Assembly: GCA_014621425.1 (NCBI GenBank)
Contig: JAANBB010000440.1
Location: 1 to 32,843 of the forward strand
Direction of reading: 5' to 3'
DNA from: Cylindrodendrum hubeiense
Lineage: Eukaryota; Ascomycota; Sordariomycetes; Hypocreales; Nectriaceae
Length of the DNA: 32,843 nucleotides
Part shown: positions 12,431 through 21,079 of the stretch, in pieces
Layout: every line of letters starts with the position of its first letter
Numbering within the stretch: the first letter of the stretch is position 1
Notes under the pieces: generated by a model
Database searches by the model: none
The model's input: the letters and a program-made list of their open reading frames with translations, nothing else
Told to the model about the DNA's origin: nothing
Translations under genes and position numbers: made by a program

Positions 12431-12478
12431 TCCACGAGGCACCACGAGACACCACGAGACACCACCAGGCACCACCAC
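12431..12478. repeat. 10-bp tandem repeat ACCACGAGAC type
   Basis: About five imperfect copies of a 10-bp unit (ACCACGAGAC to ACCACCAGGC) in tandem. Simple-sequence repeat with no evident function. Confidence 0.7.
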
Positions 12479-12803
12479 TACACCCGTTCATGCATCTAAT
12501 CCCTCATTTTTGGGCTCTCGAGTACGCACCCCTCTCTGCAACTCTCGACCGGTTTTATGCAGTCAAGCCGCTAGTTGACGTTTCAATTGCCATCCCACCC
12601 AGTTTCCACTTGGGCGCTTGATGTAAGGTACCGAATGACTAGTGCCGACGGGACCCCATCGACGTGTAGTCTGTCAACTGTCTGTACCTGGGGAGCGCCC
12701 AAAGCGGAGGTAGGATCCAATACCGACCAAGTAATGCCAGATTTTCTATTCATGGTCCATATCGCTACTCCGTATCTCTGTCACATGTTCACAAGTTGGC
12801 ATC

Positions 12804-12829
12804 CCATAGAATTCCTGCGAATTCTATGG
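12804..12829. repeat. Perfect 11-bp inverted repeat with 4-nt loop
   Basis: CCATAGAATTC at 12804-12814 is followed by CTGC and then its exact reverse complement GAATTCTATGG at 12819-12829. It could form a hairpin or serve as a dyad protein-binding site. It lies about 220 bp beyond the stop codon of the minus-strand gene ending at 13047. Confidence 0.85.
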
Positions 12830-13046
12830 AATCATCGTCCTAGCAAGCGACGATCCAATGCCGATCCTCATAGTCCGTGTCCCGACAGTCCGTGTACCGA
12901 GAGCCCGCTTCCCTTTCCCAATAAGACAAAACTCCTTCATTCTGTCATAACTAATCGTCAAATCCGTTCCATTAATGCTCCCCCGGGTATCCAGCTGAGA
13001 AACGCCAAACCATCACTTCTGTCCATCTCCACATCTCCATTGAGCC

Positions 13047-15131
13047 TCATTTAAGCTGATAGCACCATAACGGCGGAACAATCCCCGCCTCCTCGTACTT
13101 GATCCGCATCCGGTCTTTCAAGTCCTTCACCCGCTGCGCAACCTCCTTTACCCTTCTCCCGGGGACGAGAGGAGTCAGCGCCCGAGCATCGGGCTTCTCC
13201 ACCTTTCGGATCATATTGAGCAGTCGTTCGTCTTCCCATTGATACCACCCTCCGTGTTGGTCAAAGTACTCGTCACTTGGCTCTGGCCCACGTTCTGCGG
13301 GCTCGGCTTTGTTCATCCGCTGGATTGACTTGATAAAGAGTTGCATCTGTCGATGCTGTGCTTCGTGTTCTTTCCGCTGTCTTTTTTCTTGTGCAATTCG
13401 CAAAGCGCGGTCTCTTTCCGCGGCCTCCTTCTCCCGCTGAGGTGCCATGGCAATATAGTACGATGTCTCACCAAGCCTGTCAATTGCCTGTCGAAGCGCG
13501 TCGTGCACGTTCTGTAGATGCTCTCTCAGATTTTCTCGCTGGTTCTTCGCAATCTCAACCTTCCGAATATTGAACTTAGAGTCGGTGGCGGGTTTGGGAG
13601 GATCAACCTGGACGTAGACCATAACCACATCATACAGCCGTTGGAGCCATCCCATTATGCGCAACGGAACTTGCAAGGTTGATATTGTGAATTCGCTTCC
13701 GAAGGTCACAGCGTTCTTGTCACTCCTGATCGTCACTACACCTCCAACTGAGAACGCTTCCTTGAGCACGAGTACAAGCATCGGAATGATCCTTTTTTGT
13801 AAAGTCACCACAGCTTCTTGGCCCCATTCGGCCTTGTGTGGCTTCTCTTCCGTAACCAGTTCTATCTGGCGGTTGATACTCTTGCAAGCATGAGAGACTA
13901 GAGAGTTGATGGTGGCGAGTGACTTGGGAAGAGTGCTGCTTTGTCGTCTGAGATACTCAGATTGTGCTTCGAAATCGGGGGCTTTGGGCGTGTTGTGGCA
14001 GAGTTTCCATAGATAACGGAGATGTTTGAACAAGTCCTTGCACCGCTTAGGCTGGAGGAATTTCTCATGTTGTTGGAGCCAAGCGGATTTGTTCTCTCCC
14101 TTTTGAACAGTGAACTGGCGTTCCCAATGTTTATCGCCTGTCCATGCGCTGAATTTCATTTTGGAAACGAGGATCATTATCCACTGGTTCGGAATCACAG
14201 TCTTTATGCGTTCATCCGTTTCCTGTGGTGGATCGACGTAGACAGACTCTTCCACGACTTCTAGGTCGGACTCCTCAGACTCGCCTTCACCAGGGTCGTC
14301 CCCATACCATTCCTTGCCAGGGGGGTCTCCACGAGCAGTGCTTTCCTGCGGTTCTCGTGGATTTGTCGATGGCTCCCTTAGGCGTGGCATGTCCGAACCC
14401 AGCTCTGGAGATCCCGCCCGTGGCGCTTGGTCCCTCACCTCGCCATAGGGGGCCTTCTTACTTTGCTTGCGTTTCGAGCGTCGTCGATTTGACTGGGATT
14501 GTTCCACATTTGAAGTGGACGGCCCTGGCTCCGTCTGCGCGGCCTCCATCTCGGCTTGCTCCGATTGGAGTTGTTGCTCTGACTGGAGTTGTTGCTCCGC
14601 TTCGTTGGATCCAGTGTCTGCCTGGTCTTGGTTTTGTTCCTGGTCTTGTTCTTGGTCCTGTTCCTGGTCTTGTTCCTGGTCTTCCTCTACAGACTCAGCA
14701 CTGATTTGAGGGCCGTTGGTTTCTGGGAGAATGGCCTGGTTGAGATTTTTGAAAAAGTCGCCCATAGGTACCGAATCTTCCTCTTCATCCTCGTCCGCAT
14801 CGGGCTCCTGTTCCTGCTCCTCTCGGTCATTCACATCATCCCTGGTCGGGTGTCGCCTCGAACTTTCGAGATGAGTCTCTAGGACGTGGCGCCTCTTCTT
14901 TGTAGGGGGAAGCATCTCAAATCCCCCATGAGCTGGGTTTGATCGAGTGCCGCGGCGCCGTTTTGGTTGTGGTGGCATTGGCCGCCTGGGGGTTGCCTCG
15001 GGAGGAATGCCACCGTCGTCCTCATCGCTGGATTCGCCTTGTTGAGACTTGATGGAGTTTCTGGTTCTCCTCGGGTTGGACTTTGAAATACCCCGCGACG
15101 CCTTTGTCGCGGCTCGAGCTGGGCGAGGCAT
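13047..15131 (-). CDS. Hypothetical nuclear-looking protein with disordered N-half and charged C-terminus
   Basis: Single open frame of 694 aa with no intron; start at 15131. The first 320 residues are disordered and charged. They hold several basic clusters that could be nuclear localisation signals (PKRRRGTRS, PTKKRRH, RRRSKRKQSKK) and a Glu/Gln/Asp repeat (DQEQ units, about residues 150-170). The middle part (about 320-540) is folded-looking and begins around NQWIMILVSKMKFSAWTGDK. A Glu/Arg/Gln-rich helical stretch follows (EKEAAERDRALRIAQEKRQR). The C-terminus (about 625-690: WYQWEDERLLNMIRKVEKP, then a hydrophobic Leu/Pro stretch and basic helices) resembles a SANT/Myb-like unit in spacing, but I cannot confirm the family. 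It is divergent from RRD1 with 726 bp between the starts. A chromatin or nuclear role is inference from composition only. Confidence 0.8.
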   Translation of the reverse strand: MPRPARAATKASRGISKSNPRRTRNSIKSQQGESSDEDDGGIPPEATPRRPMPPQPKRRRGTRSNPAHGGFEMLPPTKKRRHVLETHLESSRRHPTRDDVNDREEQEQEPDADEDEEEDSVPMGDFFKNLNQAILPETNGPQISAESVEEDQEQDQEQDQEQDQEQNQDQADTGSNEAEQQLQSEQQLQSEQAEMEAAQTEPGPSTSNVEQSQSNRRRSKRKQSKKAPYGEVRDQAPRAGSPELGSDMPRLREPSTNPREPQESTARGDPPGKEWYGDDPGEGESEESDLEVVEESVYVDPPQETDERIKTVIPNQWIMILVSKMKFSAWTGDKHWERQFTVQKGENKSAWLQQHEKFLQPKRCKDLFKHLRYLWKLCHNTPKAPDFEAQSEYLRRQSSTLPKSLATINSLVSHACKSINRQIELVTEEKPHKAEWGQEAVVTLQKRIIPMLVLVLKEAFSVGGVVTIRSDKNAVTFGSEFTISTLQVPLRIMGWLQRLYDVVMVYVQVDPPKPATDSKFNIRKVEIAKNQRENLREHLQNVHDALRQAIDRLGETSYYIAMAPQREKEAAERDRALRIAQEKRQRKEHEAQHRQMQLFIKSIQRMNKAEPAERGPEPSDEYFDQHGGWYQWEDERLLNMIRKVEKPDARALTPLVPGRRVKEVAQRVKDLKDRMRIKYEEAGIVPPLWCYQLK
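14626..14690 (-). repeat. In-frame hexa/dodecanucleotide repeat coding for (DQEQ)n
   Basis: On the plus strand the sequence is built from TGTTCCTGGTCT-type 12-bp units. On the coding strand they encode alternating Asp-Gln-Glu-Gln residues inside the 13047-15131 protein. Since the period is a multiple of three, copy-number changes would keep the frame. Confidence 0.8.
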
Positions 15132-15857
15132 GGTGATGGTCGGTGGTCGGTTTCAGTGTTGACGACAAAGAGACGCGTTGTGTACGTAGCAGGGTGGTGG
15201 TATACCTGCGATCAATCGCTTGGCCTCGGAGCTCGGGAGCTGTAGCACATTTCCGATTGCAGTAGCGAAACGTCTATCGACGAGAGCAGAGGACCGATGG
15301 CGGTGTAAGGCGATGAATCAAGTGCGCTACGATGTGGGATGGCAAAGGATCGCGTCCGGGCGCGCTTGGGAAAGGTGGGGCCGGTGAGCTTTAAAGTGCC
15401 TGCCTCAGCTTGCGATAGCTTGGGCACAGCTCTGAAAGTCTAAACATGGACAAAGAAATGACATCACCCGCTTGAGCTTCCTAATCTGGCCACGATTGAG
15501 AAGAGCAAAACTGAAGTTCATAGGCATGACAGAATCTTTAAAATCTCATCAAAAAAAAATCCCCTCCAAAAAAGCCAGCGGGAACTGCCCCGTACCTATA
15601 CCAACCTGGAATCCATCGTATCCCTTCTAGAACATCAAGTGCGGCCGCCAGAACACCGGCTGACTAAATTCCGCCACCGTGTAGCTCTCTTCACAGCATG
15701 TAAAATCAACCATAGCTTCCCAACTTGGCACTTACACACCGTACAAGCCCTCATATCCACTACCCAACCCGAGGCTACCTAAAATCTCAGCCTCAAGCTT
15801 TGCATCTCGCTCTCGCCAAGTATCGAGCCCCCAACACTGAGTCCGCCTCCCGTAGCC
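15132..15857. promoter_or_regulatory. Divergent promoter region between two genes
   Basis: 726 bp separate the start of the minus-strand nuclear-looking protein from the start of RRD1 on the plus strand, so both promoters must lie here. I see a poly-A stretch near 15550-15560 and pyrimidine-rich tracts. I cannot assign a TATA box or a specific factor site with confidence. Confidence 0.55.
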
Positions 15858-17263
15858 ATGGCATCGGGCACCCCGCCAAAGCCCTCAGCTCTCGAGGTGC
15901 TGGACCTCTCGTCCGCCACGCCCGCCTTCACCAAGCCCACCAAGCGCATCCACGAAGGCCCCGATGTCGCGCGCTTCCTCACCAGCCTCGCCTACCGCGA
16001 CATCGGCACCTTTATCCTCCAGCTTAACCTCGCTCTGTGCCCCCGCAACCAGCCCAACTCACCCCTCCCCCGCACCTTTCCCCTCACAACCAAGCCGGCG
16101 TCTGTGCCCCTCCCAGCGTCCGTCCAGGCCCTCCAGTCCCTACTGGTCAAGATCGACGCCTTCATAGGCGAAGCTCCTCCCGATGTTGGCCCTCGCCGCT
16201 TTGGCAACGTGAGCTATCGGAAGTGGTACGCTCTCCTTGAGGAACGCCTGGGTGAGCTCCTGGACGAAGGTCCTCTGGGCAAGACGTTGCAGCTTGGTGA
16301 GGGCTCGGCCAAGGAAGAGGTATCTAGCTATCTCCTGGGTGGATTTGGCAGTGTGCAGCGACTAGACTATGGAACAGGGCACGAGCTTAGCTTCGTCGCC
16401 TTCTTGGGATGTCTATGGAAGCTAGGATACTTCATGGATGGGAACCAGGGCGGTGAGATTGAGCGACAGATCGTTCTCCAGGTCATCGAGCCGTATGTCA
16501 AAGCTCAGATTTCACTCCCTTAAACACCGCTAACCATCATAGATATCTGAGGGTTGTGAGGAAGCTCATTCTGACTTACACCCTAGAACCCGCCGGTTCT
16601 CATGGAGTCTGGGGTCTGGACGACCACGCTTTCATGCCCTACATCTTCGGGTCTGCGCAGTTCACCCGCCCCATCAACGACAATGAACCGATGCCTTTAG
16701 AGGGCTCCGTCAAGGGCGCCCCCAAGCCCAGCGACGTCACCAAAGCCGTCGTCGTAGAGGACTACCGCCAGACCAACATGTACTTTGCCGCCATCGGCTT
16801 CATTAACGACGTCAAGACGGGCCCCTTCTGGGAGCACAGCCCCATCCTATTCGACATCTCTGGCATCCGCGACGGCTGGGGCAAGATCAACAAGGGCATG
16901 ATCAAGATGTTCAACGCCGAGGTCCTGTCCAAGTTCCCTGTTGTCCAGCACTTCCCTTTCGGCTCGCTCTTCTCCTGGGATACGGATCCCCACGCTGAAA
17001 CCCCAACACAGAGCGTCCACATGGTCAACCACCCCACCGTTGCAGCCATGGCTCCTCCACCACCGGGTGCTGGGACTGCGGCGCCATGGGCTCAGGCGAC
17101 GAGGATGCCGGCGCCGCCAGGTCCGGGAATCCCATACTCACGAGTCCCGCCTCCGGGTCCCAACACCGGATCGCCCGCACCGAGGCCAGCCCCGGGGAAC
17201 TCAGCAGACCCCGGATCAACCAGCGCGCAGATTACAATGACCAAGGCTCCGTGGGCAAGGTAG
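15858..17263 (+). CDS. RRD1: PP2A phosphatase activator 1, peptidyl-prolyl isomerase (PTPA/Rrd1)
   Basis: Two exons (15858-16492, 16543-17263) joined over a 50-nt GT-AG intron with a GCTAAC branch site; 451 aa. PTPA proteins bind PP2A-like catalytic subunits and help convert them to the active serine/threonine phosphatase; they also have prolyl cis-trans isomerase activity. Family motifs are present in order: RFGN...SYRKW (114-123), [13 protein letters not shown] (171-183), [20 protein letters not shown] from residue 233, and the Met-Tyr-Phe-Ala-Ala-Ile and [10 protein letters not shown] blocks. The C-terminal 90 residues are a Pro/Gly/Ala-rich extension ending in TMTKAPWAR. This long tail is typical of filamentous-fungal activator 1 rather than activator 2, hence RRD1. 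The splice restores the conserved [10 protein letters not shown] stretch. The start at 15858 has good context (AGCCATGG). Cytoplasmic and nuclear location is expected from the family. Confidence 0.93.
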
Positions 17264-17820
17264 CAGGCTAAGATGGAACCACGGGTACAGGTTTACCCGC
17301 GCAATGGAGGAACGCTGATGTCGCTCCCACCGAGCAGGCCAAGTCTCATCAAGAGGCGAGACAACTGCTAGACCCTTTCGGAGCTCTTCGTTATTTGGGC
17401 AGATCTTGCAAGATGCCCGAAACGACATCTTCTGTAGAATTTGGAGTTTGCTCACACTGAGCTACAGTCACTGTGTACATCACAACCGTTGCCGGTATAC
17501 ATTGCATGAGTGGATGATGCAACGAGAATGGAGAGTATAGAGAGCATAGTGCATTAGACAAAAAGGCAGGGTATAGACTTCCAAGCACATAGCAACACTC
17601 CTCTCTCCAGGGTATCCAGCCAACTAGCACAAAAAAAGGAGAAATCAAACCACACGATGTCTGTAGCAACAGTAAAATCAAAAAGCTTCCGTCCATTCCC
17701 CATCACATCCACAATTACTCGGACGCGCGCATGCTAGCCCTTCTTTCAACAACCCCACGACATCAACATGTACTTAGTGAGCTTGCAGGTTGGCACGGAC
17801 AGGAGCAACGCCGGGGGCGT
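17264..17820. other. Intergenic region between convergent 3' ends
   Basis: 3' flanks of RRD1 (plus) and of the zinc-knuckle gene (minus). No open frame with domain or codon support and no repeat recognised. Confidence 0.6.
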
Positions 17821-18651
17821 TTAGGAGGTGGCAGGGGGAGCGGGAGTGACAGCGGGAGTGACAGCAGGAGCGGGAGCAGGAGGAGCGGTCTCCTCCTCCT
17901 TGGGGGCGTCAACGGCAACAGCCGGGGTGACGGTAACGGGAGGAGGGGCCGGGGTAATGGGGGCCGTCGCCACAGCGGGGACCGCAGCCGGAACAGGCTC
18001 CGTCTTGGTAGGCTCCGTAACGGCCTCGGTGGGAGGGGCGGCGTCAACCTTGGCAGGCTCCGTAGGAGGAACAACTTGATTGACACGTTAGTCAGATTCG
18101 ACTTTCCAAGAGCATCATCATGTAGTCAACGTACCAGGAGCAACGTCCTCAGTCTTGGCGGCTTCCGACACAACAGGGGCCTCAGGCTTGACCTCGGTGG
18201 TGGTCTCCGCAGGCGGTTCGGTGACAGGGGGGACAGGCTCAGCTGGAAGGTTGGAGTTAGAGCAGTCCATCTAGGAAGTCAACCGCATCTGGCAGCATTT
18301 CGGGTGGAACGTACTGGCAGGGGCGGGAGGACCGCGCGAGCGCAAGGGCTGCTTGCACTCTCGGGCGATGTGCCCTGTCTTGCCACAATATGAGGTTAGC
18401 TTTGTGTTCCATGAGTTAACGTGGATAACACACACGCTGTAGCATTTACGGCCGCGGCTTCGGCCACCACGGCCACCCACCATCACCGCTGGTGCGGGAG
18501 CGCAACGGCTCCTTCTCGATTTTATCGTCTTCTTCTCAGCCTTCTCGGCCTTCTCGGCCTCCTCTGGCGCGGGCTTGGCTGGCCGAGGAGGCCTCGATTG
18601 TGAGCGCAATGGCTCCTTGCAGTCACGGGCGATGTGCCCGGACTTCAAACA
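17821..18651 (-). CDS. CCHC zinc-knuckle protein, 3' part (5' end not resolved)
   Basis: Minus-strand exons 18651-18315 (or 18651-18436 plus a downstream piece), 18242-18135 and 18074-17821 join in frame over 72- and 60-nt introns. The first exon opens at the second Cys of a knuckle (CLKSGHIARDC), runs through a Glu/Lys-rich linker (KPAPEEAEKAEKAEKK) and an Arg/Gly patch, and reaches RGRKCYS, the first Cys of the next knuckle. That knuckle continues as CGKTGHIAREC. The last two exons encode a Pro/Ala/Glu/Thr-rich tail ending APPATS. CCHC knuckles usually bind single-stranded RNA or DNA. The intron normally splitting a knuckle (donor at 18435) has lost its TATAG acceptor here by an apparent 2-bp deletion, but reading through it stays in frame. 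No credible start codon lies in the exon, and the unit upstream carries a stop, so this may be the live 3' end of a gene or the best-preserved part of a pseudogene. Confidence 0.5.
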
Positions 18652-18699
18652 CTATACGAAGTTAGCTATGTGGTCCATCAATTAACGTGGATAACAAAC

Positions 18700-18903
18700 A
18701 TTACTAACATCGTTTCGGGCGGTGACTTCAGCCACCGCGGCCATCACCGCTGGGGTTGGAGCGCAAGGGCTCCTTGTCAACCTTCTCGTCTTCTTCTCGG
18801 CCTTCTAGGCCTTCTCTGGCGCAGGCTTGGGGCGCCGAGGAGGGCGCGAGTGCGGCCGCAGTGGCTCGTTGCAGTCGCGGGCAACGTGTCCTGTCTTCAA
18901 ACA
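18700..18903 (-). pseudogene. Zinc-knuckle exon unit with in-frame stop
   Basis: Exon-like unit of 204 nt (68 codons). The acceptor AG before TGT at 18903 and the donor GTTTGTTATCC after 18700 match the other units. It begins CLKTGHVARDC and continues with the same Pro/Lys/Glu linker, but a TAG interrupts it where its neighbour reads Glu, and the RGRKCY end is replaced by unrelated residues. It is therefore a decayed copy. Confidence 0.75.
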
Positions 18904-18953
18904 CTCTATCGTGTTAGCTATGCGGTCCATCAGTCAACGTAGATACTACAAAC

Positions 18954-19061
18954 ACTATAGCTTCTTTTTGGGCGGTGGCTTCGGCCACCACGGCCATCAC
19001 CGCTGAGGCGGGAGCGCAATGGCTCCTTGCAGTCGCGGGCAACGTGCCCTGACTTTAAACA
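18954..19061 (-). pseudogene. Short zinc-knuckle exon unit, acceptor lost
   Basis: 108 nt (36 codons), open throughout. It begins CLKSGHVARDCKEPLRSR, lacks the long linker, and ends SHRPKRSYS in place of RGRKCYN, so the first Cys of the next knuckle is gone. The donor GTTTGTAG is kept, but the acceptor reads AA instead of AG at 19063-19062. An 18S rRNA fragment begins only about 8 bp further upstream. Confidence 0.7.
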
Positions 19062-19069
19062 TTGTATGA

Positions 19070-19190
19070 GCCCGTGGGTACTACCGATTGAATGGCTCTG
19101 AGAGATGGGCAACTACTTCTCAGGGCCGGAAAGTTCCTATAACTCGGTTATTTGATGAAGTAAAAGCCGTAACAAAGTCTCTTTTTGTGA
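19070..19190 (+). pseudogene. 18S rRNA 3'-end fragment inserted in the zinc-knuckle array
   Basis: The plus strand reads as the extreme 3' end of fungal nuclear 18S rRNA. It starts GCCCGTGGGTACTACCGATT, continues GAATGGCTC, jumps to GAGAGATGGGCAACTAC, then CTCAGGGCCGGAAAGTT, ACTCGGTTATTTGATGAAGT, AAAAGCCGTAACAAAGTCTC and stops shortly after. Compared with the usual sequence about 20-25 nt of the helix 44 tip are missing, and scattered substitutions are present, several of them transitions. Both flanks are the zinc-knuckle intron sequence (...TATGAG before, GGTTAGCTA after), so the piece sits inside an intron near its acceptor. It cannot function as rRNA. The match is from memory of the conserved 18S sequence. 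Confidence 0.85.
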
Positions 19191-19216
19191 GGTTAGCTAC
19201 CTATGTAGTCCATCAG

Positions 19217-19611
19217 TTATTAACGTGGATAACATAAATTATATCCCTTGTGCCAAAATCAAATTCGGACATCGCTCAGGTCTCCTTCTTGATCTCCTCC
19301 TCCTGCTTTGGTGCAGGAGGAGGAGGAGGGGGGGATCGGGGGGCCTTGAGCCCAGGAGGGGCGGGAGGACCGCGCGAGCGCAAGGGCTGCTTGCACTCTG
19401 GGGCTCAAGGCCACTGTCTTGCCACACTATATGAGGTTAGCCATGTGGTCCATCAGTTAACGTGGATAACACAAACATTGTAGCATTTGCGGCCCCGGCT
19501 TCGGCCACGACCACGACCAGGCTCGTCGCCGGGGCCGCCGGGGCCGCCGGGGGTGCCCTTAAAGGCGCGCACCAGCTCCTTCAGAGCACGGATTTGCTCG
19601 AGAGTCGACAT
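19217..19611 (-). pseudogene. First and second exons of a zinc-knuckle gene copy, frame broken in exon 2
   Basis: Exon 19611-19477 (135 nt, 45 codons) starts MSTLEQIRALKELVRAF, runs through a Gly/Pro stretch and an Arg/Gly patch and ends RSRGRKCYN. A conserved intron (19476-19427, 50 nt) follows with a branch-like GCTAAC and a TATAG acceptor. Exon 2 from 19426 begins with the second Cys (TGTGGCAAG), but the knuckle core is replaced by a 12-bp inverted copy of nearby sequence, which shifts the frame by +1. Downstream a Pro-rich then Glu/Lys stretch (PPPPPPAPKQEEEIKKE) ends at TGA, and the donor is damaged. The ATG follows a TATAG that could itself be an acceptor. Exon 1 looks intact; the gene as a whole does not. 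Confidence 0.65.
19342..19412. repeat. 12-bp inverted repeat inside a zinc-knuckle unit
   Basis: GGCCTTGAGCCC at 19342-19353 and its exact reverse complement GGGCTCAAGGCC at 19401-19412, separated by 47 bp. The right arm replaces the knuckle core that sister units carry at the same place (GGGCGATGTGCCC in the 18.36 kb copy). Confidence 0.8.
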
Positions 19612-19680
19612 CTATAGAGTAGTTGGCAATGTCCCATTTCCAAAGCAAGTGAGGATTTGTAATAACACAAACATTCGAGC

Positions 19681-19900
19681 ATCGTTTCCGGCCGTGGCTA
19701 CCCCTCGGGCCAAAAGAAAAATCTTCAGCCACTTAGGGCTCTTCTTAATCTTCTTTTTAATCCTCTTCTCCTACTCTAATGTAGGAGGGAGAGGGGGATC
19801 CCGCTTGACTGGGCGAGCCTCAAGTCCCACATGATCAGATCCGACCATGCGCTTTGTGCCGAGGTCAGTTCGAATTGCTTCTTCAGACCGTGCGGCCTGC
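19681..19900 (-). pseudogene. Strongly decayed zinc-knuckle unit
   Basis: On the minus strand a Pro-rich then Lys/Glu-rich stretch with a stop (reads like RDPPLPPTLE, stop, EKRIKKKIKK) corresponds to the linker of the 19.2-19.4 kb copy. It leads into GGCCGGAAACGATGCTCGAAT followed by GTTTGTGTTA, the degenerate equivalent of the RGRKCYN exon end and its donor. There is no usable frame. Confidence 0.5.
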
Positions 19901-19980
19901 TAGATATCGAATGTCTCCAACATCTTGGCAACCCCTTCATCTTCTTCGCCTGTCCCAAACAGGGCTTCGATGTACACGCG

Positions 19981-20387
19981 GGAGTACTTCCTGCGGTTTC
20001 TTTGTTACTGGGTGCTCATATACCAAAGCTGGGTCATCGCATTCCCACTTGTAGTCGACGAGACTTCGATGGTAGACCGTAACTGAAAGTGGGATTAGAT
20101 CAAGAAGTGCTGATCCATACCGCACCCGGCGGTGGGCTAGTGCCACTAACACTGTAACCCGACCGGCGAATCTGGAGGCGGGGGGCGGGGGGCAGGAGTA
20201 CTTCCTCCAGTTTATTGTCACTGGGCGCTCATATACCAAGGCTGGGCCTTCGCATTCTCATTTGTTAACGAGGCTTCGGTGATAGTCCGCAACTGAGAGT
20301 GGGATTCGATCAAGAAGTGCGGATCCATACAGCATCCGGCGGTGGGCTGGTGCCGCTAATACTGTAACCCGGCCGTTGAATCTGGAA
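19981..20387. repeat. Tandem direct duplication, two copies of about 195 bp
   Basis: 19981-20177 and 20195-20387 align end to end (both begin GGAGTACTTCCT and end near GAATCTGGA), with roughly one difference in five. On the minus strand both carry a similar open stretch (YHRSLV...), which may be an N-terminal exon of the amplified gene. No domain recognised. Confidence 0.75.
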
Positions 20388-20399
20388 GCGCGAGGAAGG

Positions 20400-20614
20400 G
20401 GGCGGGAGCACAGCGGCCCGTTGCAGTCGCGGGCGAAGTTCCCCGACTTCAAGCACTAGCCGAGGTAAGCTATATGGCCCATCAGTTAACGTGGATAACG
20501 TACAGGTTGTAGCATCTTTTCGGCCGTGGCTCGCGCTTGAGGGCGTGGCGGGGAGGGCGGGAGCACAATGACTCCTTGCAGTCAGTCCCGGGTGAGGTGT
20601 CCTGGCTGCAAACA
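20400..20614 (-). pseudogene. Two decayed zinc-knuckle units
   Basis: The unit starting at 20614 keeps the TAG acceptor and reads CLQPGHLTRD, then a 4-bp duplication (GACTGACT) shifts the frame. It still ends near AGATGCTACAAC before an altered donor. The next unit starts at 20455 after a good AG and reads CLKSGNFARDC: the zinc-binding His is Asn. The intron between them retains the conserved GTTATCCACGTTAAC core. Confidence 0.65.
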
Positions 20615-21079
20615 CTAAATGAGGTTAGCTATGTGGTCCATCAGTTAACGTGGATAACACACACGTTGTAATATCTTTTCGACCGAGGCTTGGGCCGGGG
20701 CTGGGGTTGCCGCCTGCAGACTCGCGGCCTTGACGGCCTTGGGGGTAACAGTCTCGTAGTAACGAGGGAGAAACCGAGATGGGATACTGGTAGAAATATC
20801 GTGAGATTGTGAAGATGGAAGCGATTGCAAGAAAGTTGCCCTGTGCAAGCTTTTGCGGTTGCCTTGGCAGGTGGAAACAACTGGCGACTGTGAGTTACAG
20901 GCAGGGGCCACCAAACCAGTGTGGCCGGTGGAAGAAGCTGGGGGTGTGGGCTCTGACGAGCCTTGGGGTGTAGGCTGTGACGAGCTCTGGGATGTTGGAG
21001 GCAACAGCACCAGTGGTAGCCCTTTGGGCATCTCGGCCTCTGGCGAGACTTTCAGTGCGGGCTCTGACAGGCCTTGGAT

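Larger units (their letters stand above)
10588..13046. other. Gene-poor region upstream of the coiled-coil gene
   Basis: About 2.5 kb with no supported gene. The left part should hold the promoter and 5' UTR of the minus-strand coiled-coil gene. The rest contains short tandem repeats (TTGCCCC repeats near 11603-11630, 12129-12212, 12431-12478), poly-G tracts and one short perfect inverted repeat (12804-12829). The right end is the 3' flank of the next minus-strand gene. Open frames here are short, in mutually conflicting frames and without domains. Confidence 0.55.

Noticed and set aside
18930..19112. 60-codon minus-strand frame starting inside the 18S fragment
   Set aside because: The first part is antisense 18S rRNA; only the zinc-knuckle exon from 19061 on is gene-derived.
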